Assembly (NCBI RefSeq): GCF_000242895.2
Contig: NC_021171.1
Span: 4,002,001-4,066,000, forward strand
DNA from: Bacillus sp. 1NLA3E
GTDB lineage: Bacteria; Bacillota; Bacilli; Bacillales; Cytobacillaceae
Length of the DNA stretch: 64,000 nucleotides
Direction of reading: 5' to 3'
Of this stretch, positions 1 to 8,445 are shown piece after piece (the first letter of the stretch is position 1; the number at the start of each line of letters is the position of its first letter). Under the pieces are notes generated by a model that saw only the letters and a list, made by a program, of their open reading frames with translations, made no database searches and had not been told where the DNA came from. The position numbers and the translations under genes are program-made.

Positions 1-769
1 AAAGCATCCCATTTAACGCCATTGTTCCATTATATAAAATGGTTGCCCGATGCTCATAGCTTTCCAGGTTTTCTAACAATTTGGGGGCTGTTTCCATAGT
101 TGTTATCAATAGTGATTCACACATTCTGTCCTGAAGCACAGTATTTTCTTCTAGATGGAAATAGTGTTCCAACACATGTGCCATCATGTCAACAATCCCA
201 TAAACCGTCTGTTTTAAAGGCACTGTAAAAGTATGTTCTGGATCTAAGATTGAAAACCTTGGAAATACATAGGGACTACCCCAACCATATTTTTCATTGG
301 TTTCCCAATTTGTAATAACAGAACCAGCATTCATCTCAGAACCTGTTGCAGCGAGGGTAAGCACGGTTCCAAATGGAAGTGCACCATTTACGCCAGCTTT
401 CTTTGTAATCAAGTCCCAGGCGTCACCATCATATTTTGCTCCAGCTGCAATCGCCTTTGTACAATCTATGACACTGCCACCACCAACAGCCAGCAAAAAG
501 TCGATTCCTTCATTTTTGCAAATTTCCACCCCTTTGCGAACAGTAGAAATCCTCGGATTTGGCTCAACTCCACTTAGCTCAAAAATTTCTGCACCAGTTT
601 GTTTAAGAGTTCGGATCGTTTTATCGTATAAACCGCTTTTTTTTATACTTCCACCACCATATACAAATAATACCTTTTTTCCGTATTGGGGTATTTCAGT
701 TGTTAGACTTTCAAGTTGACCTTTTCCAAATATTAATTTTGTAGGATTCCAGTATGTAAAATTATCCAA
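1..769 (-). CDS. yugJ: Iron-dependent alcohol (butanol) dehydrogenase, YugJ-like, 3' part missing
   Basis: Reading the minus strand from 769 gives an open frame to the window edge with no stop. The N-terminus reads [17 protein letters not shown], followed by a glycine-rich VGGGSVID dinucleotide-binding segment and a [13 protein letters not shown] segment, all typical of the group III iron-dependent alcohol dehydrogenases. These reduce aldehydes with NAD(P)H in the cytoplasm; the B. subtilis homologues are YugJ/YugK. The start is a TTG preceded by GGAAGGTG six bases upstream. The metal-binding histidines in the second half are only partly covered. The physiological substrate cannot be read from sequence. 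Confidence 0.85.
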   Translation of the reverse strand, partial: MDNFTYWNPTKLIFGKGQLESLTTEIPQYGKKVLFVYGGGSIKKSGLYDKTIRTLKQTGAEIFELSGVEPNPRISTVRKGVEICKNEGIDFLLAVGGGSVIDCTKAIAAGAKYDGDAWDLITKKAGVNGALPFGTVLTLAATGSEMNAGSVITNWETNEKYGWGSPYVFPRFSILDPEHTFTVPLKQTVYGIVDMMAHVLEHYFHLEENTVLQDRMCESLLITTMETAPKLLENLESYEHRATILYNGTMALNGML

Positions 770-930
770 TTTTTTCACCTTCCTCGTTCATTATTATTAT
801 CTATTTACGCCTAAATTGCAAAGAAGTTGCTATATCAAAAAAACTTTTCATTTAATTGAGTTGATGATGAATAAAATTTTCCTCTATGTACAAATCTAAA
901 AGTGAATTCATTTAATAAGGAGGAATTTTA

Positions 931-1164
931 ATGAGTGCGATTCAGCGCATTGCACTAGTTCTCACGATTATTGGTGCTATTAATTGGGGTTTAATTGGTT
1001 TTTTCCAATTTGATCTTGTTGCCTCTATATTTGGGGGACAAACTTCAGCACTATCACGGATCGTTTATGGATTAGTCGGGATAGCCGGCTTAATTAACTT
1101 AGGTTTGCTATTCAAACCAAGTGAAGAAGTTGTAAGAGAACCTGAATCCCGTCCAAGCAGGTAG
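931..1164 (+). CDS. yuzA: Small membrane protein YuzA (DUF378)
   Basis: A 77-residue protein with two hydrophobic segments (about residues 6-28 and 43-62) separated by a short loop, which is the DUF378 layout. Motifs such as GAINWGLIG and a second-helix GLVGIAGL match that family. AAGGAGG sits at 918-924, seven bases before the ATG. The function of the family is unknown. The tail is polar and ends PESRPSR. The coding sequence runs directly into a fragment of interspersed repeat B just after the stop codon. Confidence 0.85.
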   Translation: MSAIQRIALVLTIIGAINWGLIGFFQFDLVASIFGGQTSALSRIVYGLVGIAGLINLGLLFKPSEEVVREPESRPSR

Positions 1165-1192
1165 AAAAGCGGAAGGCGCCTGGAGCTGGACA
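1163..1192. repeat. Repeat B remnant (internal deletion)
   Basis: The left end of repeat B (GAAAAGCGGAAGGCGCC) is joined directly to its right-end motif (TGGAGCTGGACA) with the middle missing. A second fragment, AAAAGCAGAAGGCACGC, follows. This appears to be a deletion derivative. Confidence 0.55.
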
Positions 1193-1224
1193 TATAAGAA
1201 AAGCAGAAGGCACGCGTTTAGCTA

Positions 1225-1273
1225 CAAATCGCAAAGGGATGACTCCAAATTCGGGTCGTCCCTTTGCGATTAT
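1225..1273 (-). terminator. Terminator downstream of rocD
   Basis: Inverted repeat with arms AATCGCAAAGGGA and TCCCTTTGCGATT about 12 bases apart. It overlaps the end of rocD, so it should end the leftward transcript. Confidence 0.75.
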
Positions 1274-1274
1274 T

Positions 1275-2465
1275 TTAGCCCAGCACGTTTTTGATTCGAT
1301 CAATCGCCCAATCTAGCTCTGTTTTCGTAATGATCAACGGTGGAGCAAATCGTATGACCGTTTCATGGGTTTCCTTACAAAGAAGACCTTGTTCTTTTAA
1401 TTTTTCACAATATTTACGGGCAGGCTCTCGGAGTTCAACACCTATAAACAAACCTTTTCCACGTACCTCTTTAATCATCGGATTTTCGATTTCTCTTAGC
1501 TTATTAAGGAAATATCCCCCTAATTCAAGCGACCGATCGGCCAATTTTTCTTCTTCAGTAACCTCAAGCGCTGCCAGGGAAACGGCACAAGCCATCGGGT
1601 TACCTCCAAAGGTTGACCCATGTGAACCTGGGTTAAAAACCCCAAGAATATCTTTGCTCGAAACAACACAGGAAATCGGGAACACACCTCCACCAAGGGC
1701 TTTCCCTAATATAAACATATCTGGATCGACAGCTTCCCAATCACAGGCAAACATTTTCCCTGTTCGCCCTAAGCCTACCTGAATTTCGTCGGCAATAAAT
1801 AAAACATTATTTTTTTTGCATAAATCAAATGCTTGTTTTAAGAATCCAGCCGGTGGAACAATAATTCCTGCTTCCCCCTGGATTGGCTCGATTAAAAAAG
1901 CAGCAGTATTTGGGGTTATCGCTTGTGCTAGCGCTTCCAAATCACCATAAGGAATCAGCTTAATGCCAGGAAGCATCGGTCCAAACCCTCGTTTATATTC
2001 TTCTTCCGATGACAATGATACCGCCGTCATCGTCCGACCGTGAAAATTGCCGATGCAAGCAATGATTTCCGCTTGGTTTTCCGGGACACCTTTTACATCA
2101 TATGCCCAGCGACGCGCTGCTTTAACAGCTGTTTCAACTGCTTCAGCACCTGTATTCATAGGGAGTGACATTTCCTTTTTTGATAACGCAGTTATTTTTT
2201 CATACCAAGGTCCAAGGAGTTCATTGTGAAAGGCACGGGAAGTTAGTGTCACGCGATCAGCTTGCTCCTTCAGCGCTTGAATAATTTTTGGATGTCGATG
2301 GCCTTGGTTCACTGCTGAGTACGCGCTTAACATATCCATAAACTTGCTGCCTTCAGGATTTTCAACCCATACTCCTTCTGCCTTGGAAATAACGATAGGA
2401 AGTGGGTGATAATTATGGGCGCCATATTTTTCGGTTAGGTTAATAATCGTTTGTGATTTTGTCAC
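1275..2465 (-). CDS. rocD: Ornithine aminotransferase
   Basis: PLP-dependent class III aminotransferase that moves the delta-amino group of ornithine to 2-oxoglutarate, giving glutamate semialdehyde in arginine catabolism. The protein shows the family opening [13 protein letters not shown], then [15 protein letters not shown], the [11 protein letters not shown] segment, the [12 protein letters not shown] motif and the PLP lysine in ILGKALGGG. The frame is open from an ATG at 2489, but GGAGG is placed eight bases before a GTG at 2465. That start gives about 396 residues, the family's usual length, and is preferred here. It is monocistronic, unlike the rocDEF cluster of B. subtilis. Confidence 0.92.
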   Translation of the reverse strand: MTKSQTIINLTEKYGAHNYHPLPIVISKAEGVWVENPEGSKFMDMLSAYSAVNQGHRHPKIIQALKEQADRVTLTSRAFHNELLGPWYEKITALSKKEMSLPMNTGAEAVETAVKAARRWAYDVKGVPENQAEIIACIGNFHGRTMTAVSLSSEEEYKRGFGPMLPGIKLIPYGDLEALAQAITPNTAAFLIEPIQGEAGIIVPPAGFLKQAFDLCKKNNVLFIADEIQVGLGRTGKMFACDWEAVDPDMFILGKALGGGVFPISCVVSSKDILGVFNPGSHGSTFGGNPMACAVSLAALEVTEEEKLADRSLELGGYFLNKLREIENPMIKEVRGKGLFIGVELREPARKYCEKLKEQGLLCKETHETVIRFAPPLIITKTELDWAIDRIKNVLG

Positions 2466-2590
2466 ATCAATTTCCTCCATCCCTGTCATGACTAGTATGA
2501 TTCAATTGTACCGCTCTCCTTCCCACCTTTAAAGTCTCTCGGACTTGTGACACAAATAATTCTTATCCATATATCGATAAATTTTACGAA

Positions 2591-2617
2591 AAGGCTGTGT
2601 AGCTCAAGTGTTGATGA
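2591..2617 (+). repeat. Repeat A left-end fragment
   Basis: AAGGCTGTGT followed by AGCTCAAGTGTTGAT matches the first 25 or so bases of repeat A with a 3-base gap. It runs straight into repeat B sequence, so this is a composite of two repeat families. Confidence 0.5.
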
Positions 2618-2748
2618 CTGATAAAGGAAACACGAAAAGTGCAAGTGATTCGATGTTGACTTATCTTTAAGGAGGTGGATGAAGTCCACTAGGCGCCGGG
2701 TGCTGGAGCTAGACACTTAGCTAAGTTCAAAATTTTATACTTTCTTAC
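2617..2748 (+). repeat. Repeat B copy (5'-truncated)
   Basis: Shares GATAAAGGAAACACGAA, CGATGTTGACTTATC, GAAGTCCACTAG, GCTGGAGCTAGACA and the AT-rich end TTTTATACTTTCTTA with the copies at 11508-11692 and 48936-49121. The left end is replaced by a fragment of repeat A. Confidence 0.7.
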
Positions 2749-2757
2749 TTTTTGAAA

Positions 2758-2942
2758 GGCTGTGTTAAAGCTCAATACTGATTTTTAGCACATGTTGATT
2801 GGAGTGGAAGGCGCGAAGACTCCTGCGGGAGCAGCGGGACAGGTGAGACCCCGCAGGCGCTTAAGCGCCGAGGAGGCTCACCGCCCGCCCCGCGGAAAGC
2901 GAGTGCCTGGAACGGAAATCAACATTCTAGTTTAACAGAACT
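2758..2942 (+). repeat. Repeat A (MITE-like) copy 1
   Basis: Starts GGCTGTGTTAAAGCTCAA and ends CTAGTTTAACAGAAC. The interior has the family core GACTCCTGCGGGAGCAGCGG, a GGCGCTTAAGCGCC hairpin and CTCACCGCCCGCC. The last bases of the right terminus have decayed. The flanks TTTTGAAA and TTTATGAAA could be a decayed 8-bp target duplication. Confidence 0.85.
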
Positions 2943-2950
2943 TTATGAAA

Positions 2951-2997
2951 AAAAGACCAATTCCTTCCCTATAAATAGGGACGGAATTGGTCTTTTT
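2951..2997 (-). terminator. Terminator downstream of yugI
   Basis: Arms AAAAGACCAATTCC and GGAATTGGTCTTTT around an inner TCCCTATAAATAGGGA hairpin. It lies just after the yugI stop codon on the minus strand and is symmetric enough to work both ways. Confidence 0.8.
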
Positions 2998-3014
2998 AAA
3001 TCTTTAGCCGATCT

Positions 3015-3428
3015 TTACTTTTTAATTAAATCTTCTCTTTGTGATTGGTCAATCCACTCTTGGAGCTTGTCTTTAAGGGTGTTAAATCCTTGGGACAACT
3101 CAGGATCATTTTGAATTGGTGTGATTGTCGCCGCACGTTTTTTTGGTTTTTTAGGTTTAGACGTTTCCGGTTGATTGGCCGGTGCCTCTTCAGTTGCTCG
3201 AATTGATAAGCCAATTTTCCCAGCTTCTTTATCAATTGAAAGTACCTTTACATTAACCTCATCACCCACTTTAAGATGATCATTAATATCCTTTACATAA
3301 CCGTGGGTAATTTCTGAAATATGAACGAGTCCTTGGGTATTCTCATCAAGAGAAACAAAGGCACCATATGGCTGAATTCCCGTCACCTTTCCTACGATAA
3401 TACTTCCTACTTGAATAGTGTCTGACAT
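3015..3428 (-). CDS. yugI: S1-domain RNA-binding protein YugI (general stress protein 13 type)
   Basis: A 137-residue protein with one S1 RNA-binding domain at about residues 5-75 (GSIIVGKVTGIQPYGAFVSLDE, then GLVHISEITHGYVKDINDHL) and a basic, proline-rich linker (KPKKPKKRAA). A charged C-terminal helix ends DLIKK. The family associates with ribosomes or RNA; its exact role is not established. The reading frame extends upstream to 3482, but AGGAG stands eight bases before the ATG at 3428 and the extension lacks family features. B. subtilis YugI is similar in length. Confidence 0.88.
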   Translation of the reverse strand: MSDTIQVGSIIVGKVTGIQPYGAFVSLDENTQGLVHISEITHGYVKDINDHLKVGDEVNVKVLSIDKEAGKIGLSIRATEEAPANQPETSKPKKPKKRAATITPIQNDPELSQGFNTLKDKLQEWIDQSQREDLIKK

Positions 3429-3899
3429 AGAAACACTCCTAAATTTAATTTTTATTTTATCCCATATATACGCAATATACAATTATACCACAGTGTAAAC
3501 AAGTAATCAAAGGAACCGCAACATATTAAATCATTAAGTTTCATTTTCAGCATTTTTCATAATATTAAAACATATTTTTAACCGATTGTTCACGCTTACA
3601 ATCATGATATTTTATAGAAGGGTGGTACAATTAAGAAAAAAAGTTTAGTTATTCCAGTCTCTTATTTATAAGGCTGTGTTAAAGCTCAATGTTGATTTTT
3701 TGAACAATGTTGATTTGAGTGGAAGGCGCGAAGACTCCTGCGGGAGTAGCGGGACAGGTGAGACCCCGCAGGCGCTTTAGCGCCGAGGAGGCTCACCGCC
3801 CGCCCCTAAGGTGCGCGAAGCGCCTGGAACGGAAATCAACATTCTAGTTTAACAGAGCCATTTATAAAAAGAAAAATGTGTCAAAGAGGTGACATGATT
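3429..3899. other. Intergenic region with divergent promoter space and repeat A copy 2
   Basis: Between divergent yugI and the XRE regulator. The left 230 bases are AT-rich and presumably carry the yugI promoter. The right part is repeat A copy 2 at 3672-3859. Nothing else was recognised. Confidence 0.6.
3664..3867 (+). repeat. Repeat A copy 2 with perfect 8-bp target duplication
   Basis: The element itself is 3672-3859, from GGCTGTGTTAAAGC to TTTAACAGAGCC. It is flanked by identical ATTTATAA octamers at 3664-3671 and 3860-3867. This is the best-preserved copy and defines the 12-bp terminal inverted repeat GGCTSTGTTAAA. It has a variant interior, CCGCCCGCCCCTAAGGTGCG, shared with the copy at 52614-52802. 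Confidence 0.92.
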
Positions 3900-4265
3900 A
3901 TGTCAACGATCGGACAAAATATTAAACTATGTCGTGAAAGACAAAACATTACACAACAAGAACTTGCGCGAAAGATTCGTGTCGGACTACAAACCGTTGA
4001 AAAGTTCGAATCGGGTGAGCGAAGACCTGATACACAAACAATATTAAATATTTCTACCGTATTAGATATTCCTGCATCTGAGCTTCTTGAAAAAGAATTT
4101 CAATTAAGCCCTTCTGGAATTGACCATGAAACTGAACAATTGGTACGTGAAATTGGGACGAAAAAAGCCAAGTTAGTTCTTAGAAAAATAAAAGAACTAG
4201 ACGAAGAAGATTATCTCCGTGTTATGCAAATGATGTCTGAAATTAAAAATAAAAACCAACACTAA
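3900..4265 (+). CDS. XRE-family helix-turn-helix regulator (unnamed)
   Basis: A 121-residue protein with an HTH_3 domain at about residues 4-60 (IGQNIKLCRERQNITQQELA, then QTVEKFESGERRPDTQTIL). A helical C-terminal extension of about 60 residues is rich in lysine and glutamate. GAGGTG lies eight bases before the ATG at 3900; an in-frame ATG at 3876 has no such site. The DNA target is unknown. Repeat A copy 2 ends 40 bases upstream, so the element is very near or within the promoter. No partner gene follows that would suggest a toxin-antitoxin or phage role. Confidence 0.8.
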   Translation: MSTIGQNIKLCRERQNITQQELARKIRVGLQTVEKFESGERRPDTQTILNISTVLDIPASELLEKEFQLSPSGIDHETEQLVREIGTKKAKLVLRKIKELDEEDYLRVMQMMSEIKNKNQH

Positions 4266-4335
4266 CATATGTATAAAAAAGGAGGGAACTGGAAAACCTT
4301 ACACCATAAGGCTTTCTTGTATTCCCCCCTTTATC

Positions 4336-4368
4336 GGACATACTCATTGGGTATGTCCCTTTTTTATT
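4336..4368. terminator. Terminator between the XRE gene and alaT
   Basis: Arms GGACATAC and GTATGTCC with a 7-base loop, followed by CTTTTTTATTTTTTT. It serves the rightward XRE gene and may also act for alaT. Confidence 0.85.
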
Positions 4369-4388
4369 TTTTTCTATTTATATTCGTT

Positions 4389-5579
4389 TTAGTATACTTC
4401 TTTTTGTAAGCTATGTTTTGAAATAAACCTTTTGATTCGCAACATCGCTTCTTGGAGCTGTTCCATTGAGGAAGCGTATGAACAACGGACATGGCCTTCA
4501 CCACTCTCACCAAACACACTGCCTGGGACAACCGCAACCTTTTCTTCAAGGAGCAGGTTTTCTGCAAATTCCTCAGAAGACATCCCGGTTATTTCGATCG
4601 ATGGAAAAGCATAAAATGCGCCACCTGGATTATGGCAAGTTAAACCTATTTCATTCAAGGTTTGAACAATATAATTTCGGCGACGGCGGTAGCTTTTCCT
4701 CATGTCTTCCACATCAGACTCTCCCGTTTTCAAAGCTTCGATCGCAGCATATTGCGCCATAGTTGGTGCACACATCATTGCATATTGATGGATTTTTAAA
4801 ATAGCTTGGGAAATTTCTTCAGGTGCACAAACAAAACCAAGTCTCCAACCCGTCATCGCAAAAGCTTTTGAAAAACCTGATATTAAAATAGTTCGCTCCC
4901 ACATATCTTTAATTGCTGCAACACTTGTGTACTCTTCATCATAGACAAGCTCTGCATAGATTTCATCGGAAATGACAAGTAAGTCATGTTTTTCTGCGAA
5001 GCGGGCAATTTCAAGCAAGTCTTCCCGATTCAGCATCGTTCCGGTTGGGTTATTTGGAGAACAAATTAACAAAGCTTTTGTTTTATATGAAACGACACTC
5101 TCTAATTGAGCAGGTTTAATTTTAAAATCATTTTCCTTCGTCGCCTGTACCTGAATTGCTTTTCCCCCAGCCAAATCAACCAGTGGAGAATAAGAAACAA
5201 AACACGGTTCTACCACGATAACCTCGTCACCTGGATTAAGGATTGCCCTTAATGCTAAATCGATTGCTTGGCTTGCTCCTACTGTAACAACTATTTCTGA
5301 ATTTGGATTGTAATGGACATCAAAGTGATCATCCATATACTTTGAAATAAGCTGTCTTAGCTGTAATAGTCCTGCATTTGCAGTATAGGAAGTATAGCCT
5401 TGCTCAAGTGATAAAATTGCGGCTTCCCTTACAGACCAGGATGTGACAAAGTCAGGCTCTCCAACTCCAAGTGAAACGACACCTTCCATTCCTGCAGCTA
5501 AATCAAAAAAACGACGAATACCAGATGGCTTCATATTTTCAACATTTTTTGCAAGGTACGCATTTGTTTTCTTCATCAA
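4389..5579 (-). CDS. alaT: Alanine aminotransferase AlaT (YugH)
   Basis: A class I/II PLP aminotransferase of 396 residues. It has GVGEPDFVT near the N-terminus, CSPNNPTGTML, ISDEIYAELVYD and the PLP lysine in LISGFSKAFAMTGWRLGF. The start overlaps the alaR stop in an ATGA junction, so the two are translationally coupled as in the B. subtilis alaR-alaT operon, where AlaT makes alanine from pyruvate and glutamate. Many genomes label this gene generically as aspartate/aromatic aminotransferase. The alanine assignment rests on the AlaR neighbour and synteny. Confidence 0.88.
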   Translation of the reverse strand: MMKKTNAYLAKNVENMKPSGIRRFFDLAAGMEGVVSLGVGEPDFVTSWSVREAAILSLEQGYTSYTANAGLLQLRQLISKYMDDHFDVHYNPNSEIVVTVGASQAIDLALRAILNPGDEVIVVEPCFVSYSPLVDLAGGKAIQVQATKENDFKIKPAQLESVVSYKTKALLICSPNNPTGTMLNREDLLEIARFAEKHDLLVISDEIYAELVYDEEYTSVAAIKDMWERTILISGFSKAFAMTGWRLGFVCAPEEISQAILKIHQYAMMCAPTMAQYAAIEALKTGESDVEDMRKSYRRRRNYIVQTLNEIGLTCHNPGGAFYAFPSIEITGMSSEEFAENLLLEEKVAVVPGSVFGESGEGHVRCSYASSMEQLQEAMLRIKRFISKHSLQKEVY

Positions 5580-6076
5580 GGAGACACCACAATCCGTTTA
5601 TCATCATCGGTTTGTTCGAATATCGTTCCATCATGTTTATATTTTTTCAAGATGAAATGTGTTGTTGTTGAAAGGACTGAATCAAGTGTAGAAAGTTTTT
5701 GTGAAACAAACCGTGCCACTTCATTCATGGATTGACCTTCAATAACGACAGATAAATCGTATGCCCCTGACATTAAATACAAGGACTTAACTTCCTTAAA
5801 TCGATAAATTCTTTGGGCAATCTCATCAAACCCTACGCCACGTTTTGGCGTAACTTTTACATCTATCATAGCTGTTACCCCTTCATGTCCGTCAACCTTG
5901 GACCAATCAACAATTGACGTGTGAAGAACAATGACCTTTTGTTCCTGAAGCTTATGAACGATTTCATCAGCTTGTTCCATTTGGACTCCGACCATTTTAG
6001 CTAGGTCCTCAGTGGAAATCCGAGCATTTTTCTCCAGAATTTCAAGCACCTCAAGCTCTTTTTCAGAAAGCTGCAT
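5576..6076 (-). CDS. alaR: Lrp/AsnC-family regulator AlaR
   Basis: A 166-residue protein with an N-terminal winged-helix segment (LSEKELEVLEILEKNARIST, then DLAKMVGV) and an AsnC/RAM ligand-binding domain from about residue 65 (TAMIDVKVTPKRGVGFDEIA, then YLMSGAYDLSVVIEG). It is the first gene of the alaR-alaT operon and in B. subtilis is required for alaT expression. GGGGGGAG precedes the ATG by about five bases. Confidence 0.88.
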   Translation of the reverse strand: MQLSEKELEVLEILEKNARISTEDLAKMVGVQMEQADEIVHKLQEQKVIVLHTSIVDWSKVDGHEGVTAMIDVKVTPKRGVGFDEIAQRIYRFKEVKSLYLMSGAYDLSVVIEGQSMNEVARFVSQKLSTLDSVLSTTTHFILKKYKHDGTIFEQTDDDKRIVVSP

Positions 6077-6277
6077 GAAACTCCCCCCTTAGTTTAAAAT
6101 TGAATCAATACCATTTGGATTGAAAGAATATTTAGTTCATTTTTTCATTTTACCAAAGTTAGACGGAAGATGTGTGAATAAATTTACTCTTGGGAAAAAT
6201 AATTCAAAAAAAGCAGTGAATCGGATCCGACGGCAACATTAAACTTTCTTAGTTATATGAAAGTAAGGGGGATAACA

Positions 6278-7093
6278 ATGGTTACTAACGAAAAAGAAGT
6301 AAATGGAATTAATATTTATTATGAATATTATCAAGGTGCAGAAACACAGAAAACAATCGTTCTTGTACACGGTTTTCTTTCATCGTCCTTTAGTTTTAGG
6401 CGTCTCATCCCTCTTTTAAAGAAGGACTACAATGTTATAACCGTTGACCTCCCCCCCTTTGGGAAAAGTGGTAAATCGAAAAAGTTTATCTATTCATACG
6501 AAAATATGGCACAGACAGTCATTCAATTAATTGAAGGATTGGATCTCACACAAGTAACAATGATTGGACACTCAATGGGCGGACAGATTTGTTTAAATGT
6601 ATCTTATCTACGTCCTGATTTAGTCGAAAAAAACGTTCTACTGTGTAGTTCTAGCTATTTAAAACGATCAAAATCCTCATTAATTTTGTCTAGCTATCTC
6701 CCATTTTTTTATTTAATTGTTAAGCTTCGGTTAATTAAATCTGGGGTTAAACACAATCTCCAAACGGTTGTTTATGATCAAAAAATGATTGATGACGAGA
6801 TGATGTTCGGTTATATGCAGCCTTTTTTAGAAGAAGATATTTTCCGAGCCTTAACACGAATGATTCGTGATCGTGAAGGAGATTTATCCGTGTCTGTTTT
6901 AAAAAAAATTAACACACCATGTTTACTAATTTGGGGTGAGCACGATCGAGTGGTGCCATTATCAGTTGGTCATCGCCTTCACCGAGATTTAGGAAACTCG
7001 AAATTGATTATCCTTAAGGATACAGGGCACCTTGTCCCTGAAGAAAGGCCAGATCAGGTTTATAATCACATAAAGAGATTTATTCAAAATTAA
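6278..7093 (+). CDS. yugF: Alpha/beta-hydrolase YugF
   Basis: A 271-residue alpha/beta-hydrolase fold protein. The oxyanion segment is LVHGFLSSSF (about 29-38), the nucleophile elbow is IGHSMGG (Ser99), the acid is in IWGEHDRVVPLS and the histidine in DTGHLVPEERP. The substrate is unknown. AAGGGGG stands six bases before the ATG at 6278; an upstream ATG at 6257 overlaps that site and is less likely. It is divergent from alaR and probably has its own promoter. Confidence 0.87.
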   Translation: MVTNEKEVNGINIYYEYYQGAETQKTIVLVHGFLSSSFSFRRLIPLLKKDYNVITVDLPPFGKSGKSKKFIYSYENMAQTVIQLIEGLDLTQVTMIGHSMGGQICLNVSYLRPDLVEKNVLLCSSSYLKRSKSSLILSSYLPFFYLIVKLRLIKSGVKHNLQTVVYDQKMIDDEMMFGYMQPFLEEDIFRALTRMIRDREGDLSVSVLKKINTPCLLIWGEHDRVVPLSVGHRLHRDLGNSKLIILKDTGHLVPEERPDQVYNHIKRFIQN

Positions 7094-7202
7094 ATCATGA
7101 CCCTCAGGTGGGATACCTCGTTTTTTGCCTAACCTATTTATTTAATTAAAATTAATTTATTATAAGGTTATAAACTAAAATAATTAGCTAGGTGGTGTTG
7201 GA

Positions 7203-8372
7203 ATGGCATCAAGTGATTTTCATAAAATATTTAACAGAACCCAAACAGCTTCAGTGAAATGGGAAATGACTAAGAAAATTTTTGGAACAGATGATTTATT
7301 GCCAATGTGGGTTGCCGATATGGATTTTCAGCCTCCGCAAGAAGTGATGAATGCAATTCAACACAGAGCAGAACACGGTATTTATGGTTATACTTTTATC
7401 CCACCATCAACAGGGGACGCCATTCATAATTGGATGGCGCTCCGCCACAATTGGAAGATCGATACCCCCTGGATAGAATACTCTTCTGGGGTTGTTCCCG
7501 CCATTAGTACCGTCATTCAAGCGTTAACCAATCCGGGGGAACAGGTAATGCTGCAATCACCAGTTTATACGCCATTCTTTGATATGATCGAAAGAAACGG
7601 ACGAATCATGGTCAATACTCCTTTAGAAACTCAGGATCATCGCTTTCAAATCAATTTTGATTTATTTGAACAGAACTTGAAACAAGGAGTCAAACTCTTT
7701 CTGCTTTGCAATCCACATAATCCAGGCGGACGAGTTTGGACAAAAGAAGAGCTACTGCAGATTGGTAAGCTTTGCTTAAAATATAATTGTAAGATTTTAT
7801 CGGATGAAATCCATTCGGACCTTGTTTTTAAACCTGCAATCCATATCCCAATTGCATCCTTAAGCCCAGAACTAGAACAAAATGTTATTACTTGTGTCGC
7901 ACCAAGCAAAACCTTTAATATTGCAGGTCTACAAGCTAGTGCCATGATTATCCCTAACCCAAAATGGAGGGCATATATCAAAAAGTTCCAACACAGACAG
8001 GGTTTCTTTTCCTTAAATCTCTTTGGTATTACGGCGATGGAAGCTGCTTATCGATACGGAGAGAAATGGTTAGAGGAATTACTATCCTATTTATCGGAAA
8101 ATGTTTCGATAGCCAAAAGATATATTGAAAAGAATGTTCCCGCAATTTCAGTGATGGAGCCTGAGGGTACCTATTTACTTTGGCTTGATTGTCGAAATCT
8201 TGGTTTTTCGGACAATGAGATTAAAGAGAGATTATTGAAAAGAGGTAAACTCGCTCTCGAACCAGGTGCTAAATACGGACAGGGTGGAGAGGGCTTTGTT
8301 CGTATGAATCTTGCCTGCCCTCAGGAAATATTGTTAGATGGCCTGAAACGATTACAAAAATCATTTGAATAG
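7203..8372 (+). CDS. patB: PatB/MalY-type cystathionine beta-lyase
   Basis: A PLP enzyme of 389 residues with the MalY/PatB hallmarks MWVADMDFQPP, LLCNPHNPGGRVW, SDEIHSDLVF and the PLP lysine in VAPSKTFNIAGLQ. PatB cleaves the C-S bond of cystathionine and cysteine-type substrates, giving homocysteine, pyruvate and ammonia, which fits the sulfur theme elsewhere in the window. AGGTGG precedes the ATG. It follows yugF by about 110 bases. Aminotransferase activity is also possible for this fold. Confidence 0.88.
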   Translation: MASSDFHKIFNRTQTASVKWEMTKKIFGTDDLLPMWVADMDFQPPQEVMNAIQHRAEHGIYGYTFIPPSTGDAIHNWMALRHNWKIDTPWIEYSSGVVPAISTVIQALTNPGEQVMLQSPVYTPFFDMIERNGRIMVNTPLETQDHRFQINFDLFEQNLKQGVKLFLLCNPHNPGGRVWTKEELLQIGKLCLKYNCKILSDEIHSDLVFKPAIHIPIASLSPELEQNVITCVAPSKTFNIAGLQASAMIIPNPKWRAYIKKFQHRQGFFSLNLFGITAMEAAYRYGEKWLEELLSYLSENVSIAKRYIEKNVPAISVMEPEGTYLLWLDCRNLGFSDNEIKERLLKRGKLALEPGAKYGQGGEGFVRMNLACPQEILLDGLKRLQKSFE

Positions 8373-8408
8373 TTATTGGGAGGTTGATTACAGTATTTTT
8401 TCCTGAAT

Positions 8409-8445
8409 AAAAATAATCCAAACCTTATTGGTCTGGATTATTTTT
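8409..8445. terminator. Bidirectional terminator between patB and sodC
   Basis: Arms AAAAATAATCCA and TGGATTATTTTT lie between convergent genes. The right arm overlaps the sodC stop region. Confidence 0.85.

Noticed and set aside
297-719. 140-codon plus-strand frame
   Set aside because: Antisense shadow of yugJ, which has clear family motifs on the minus strand.
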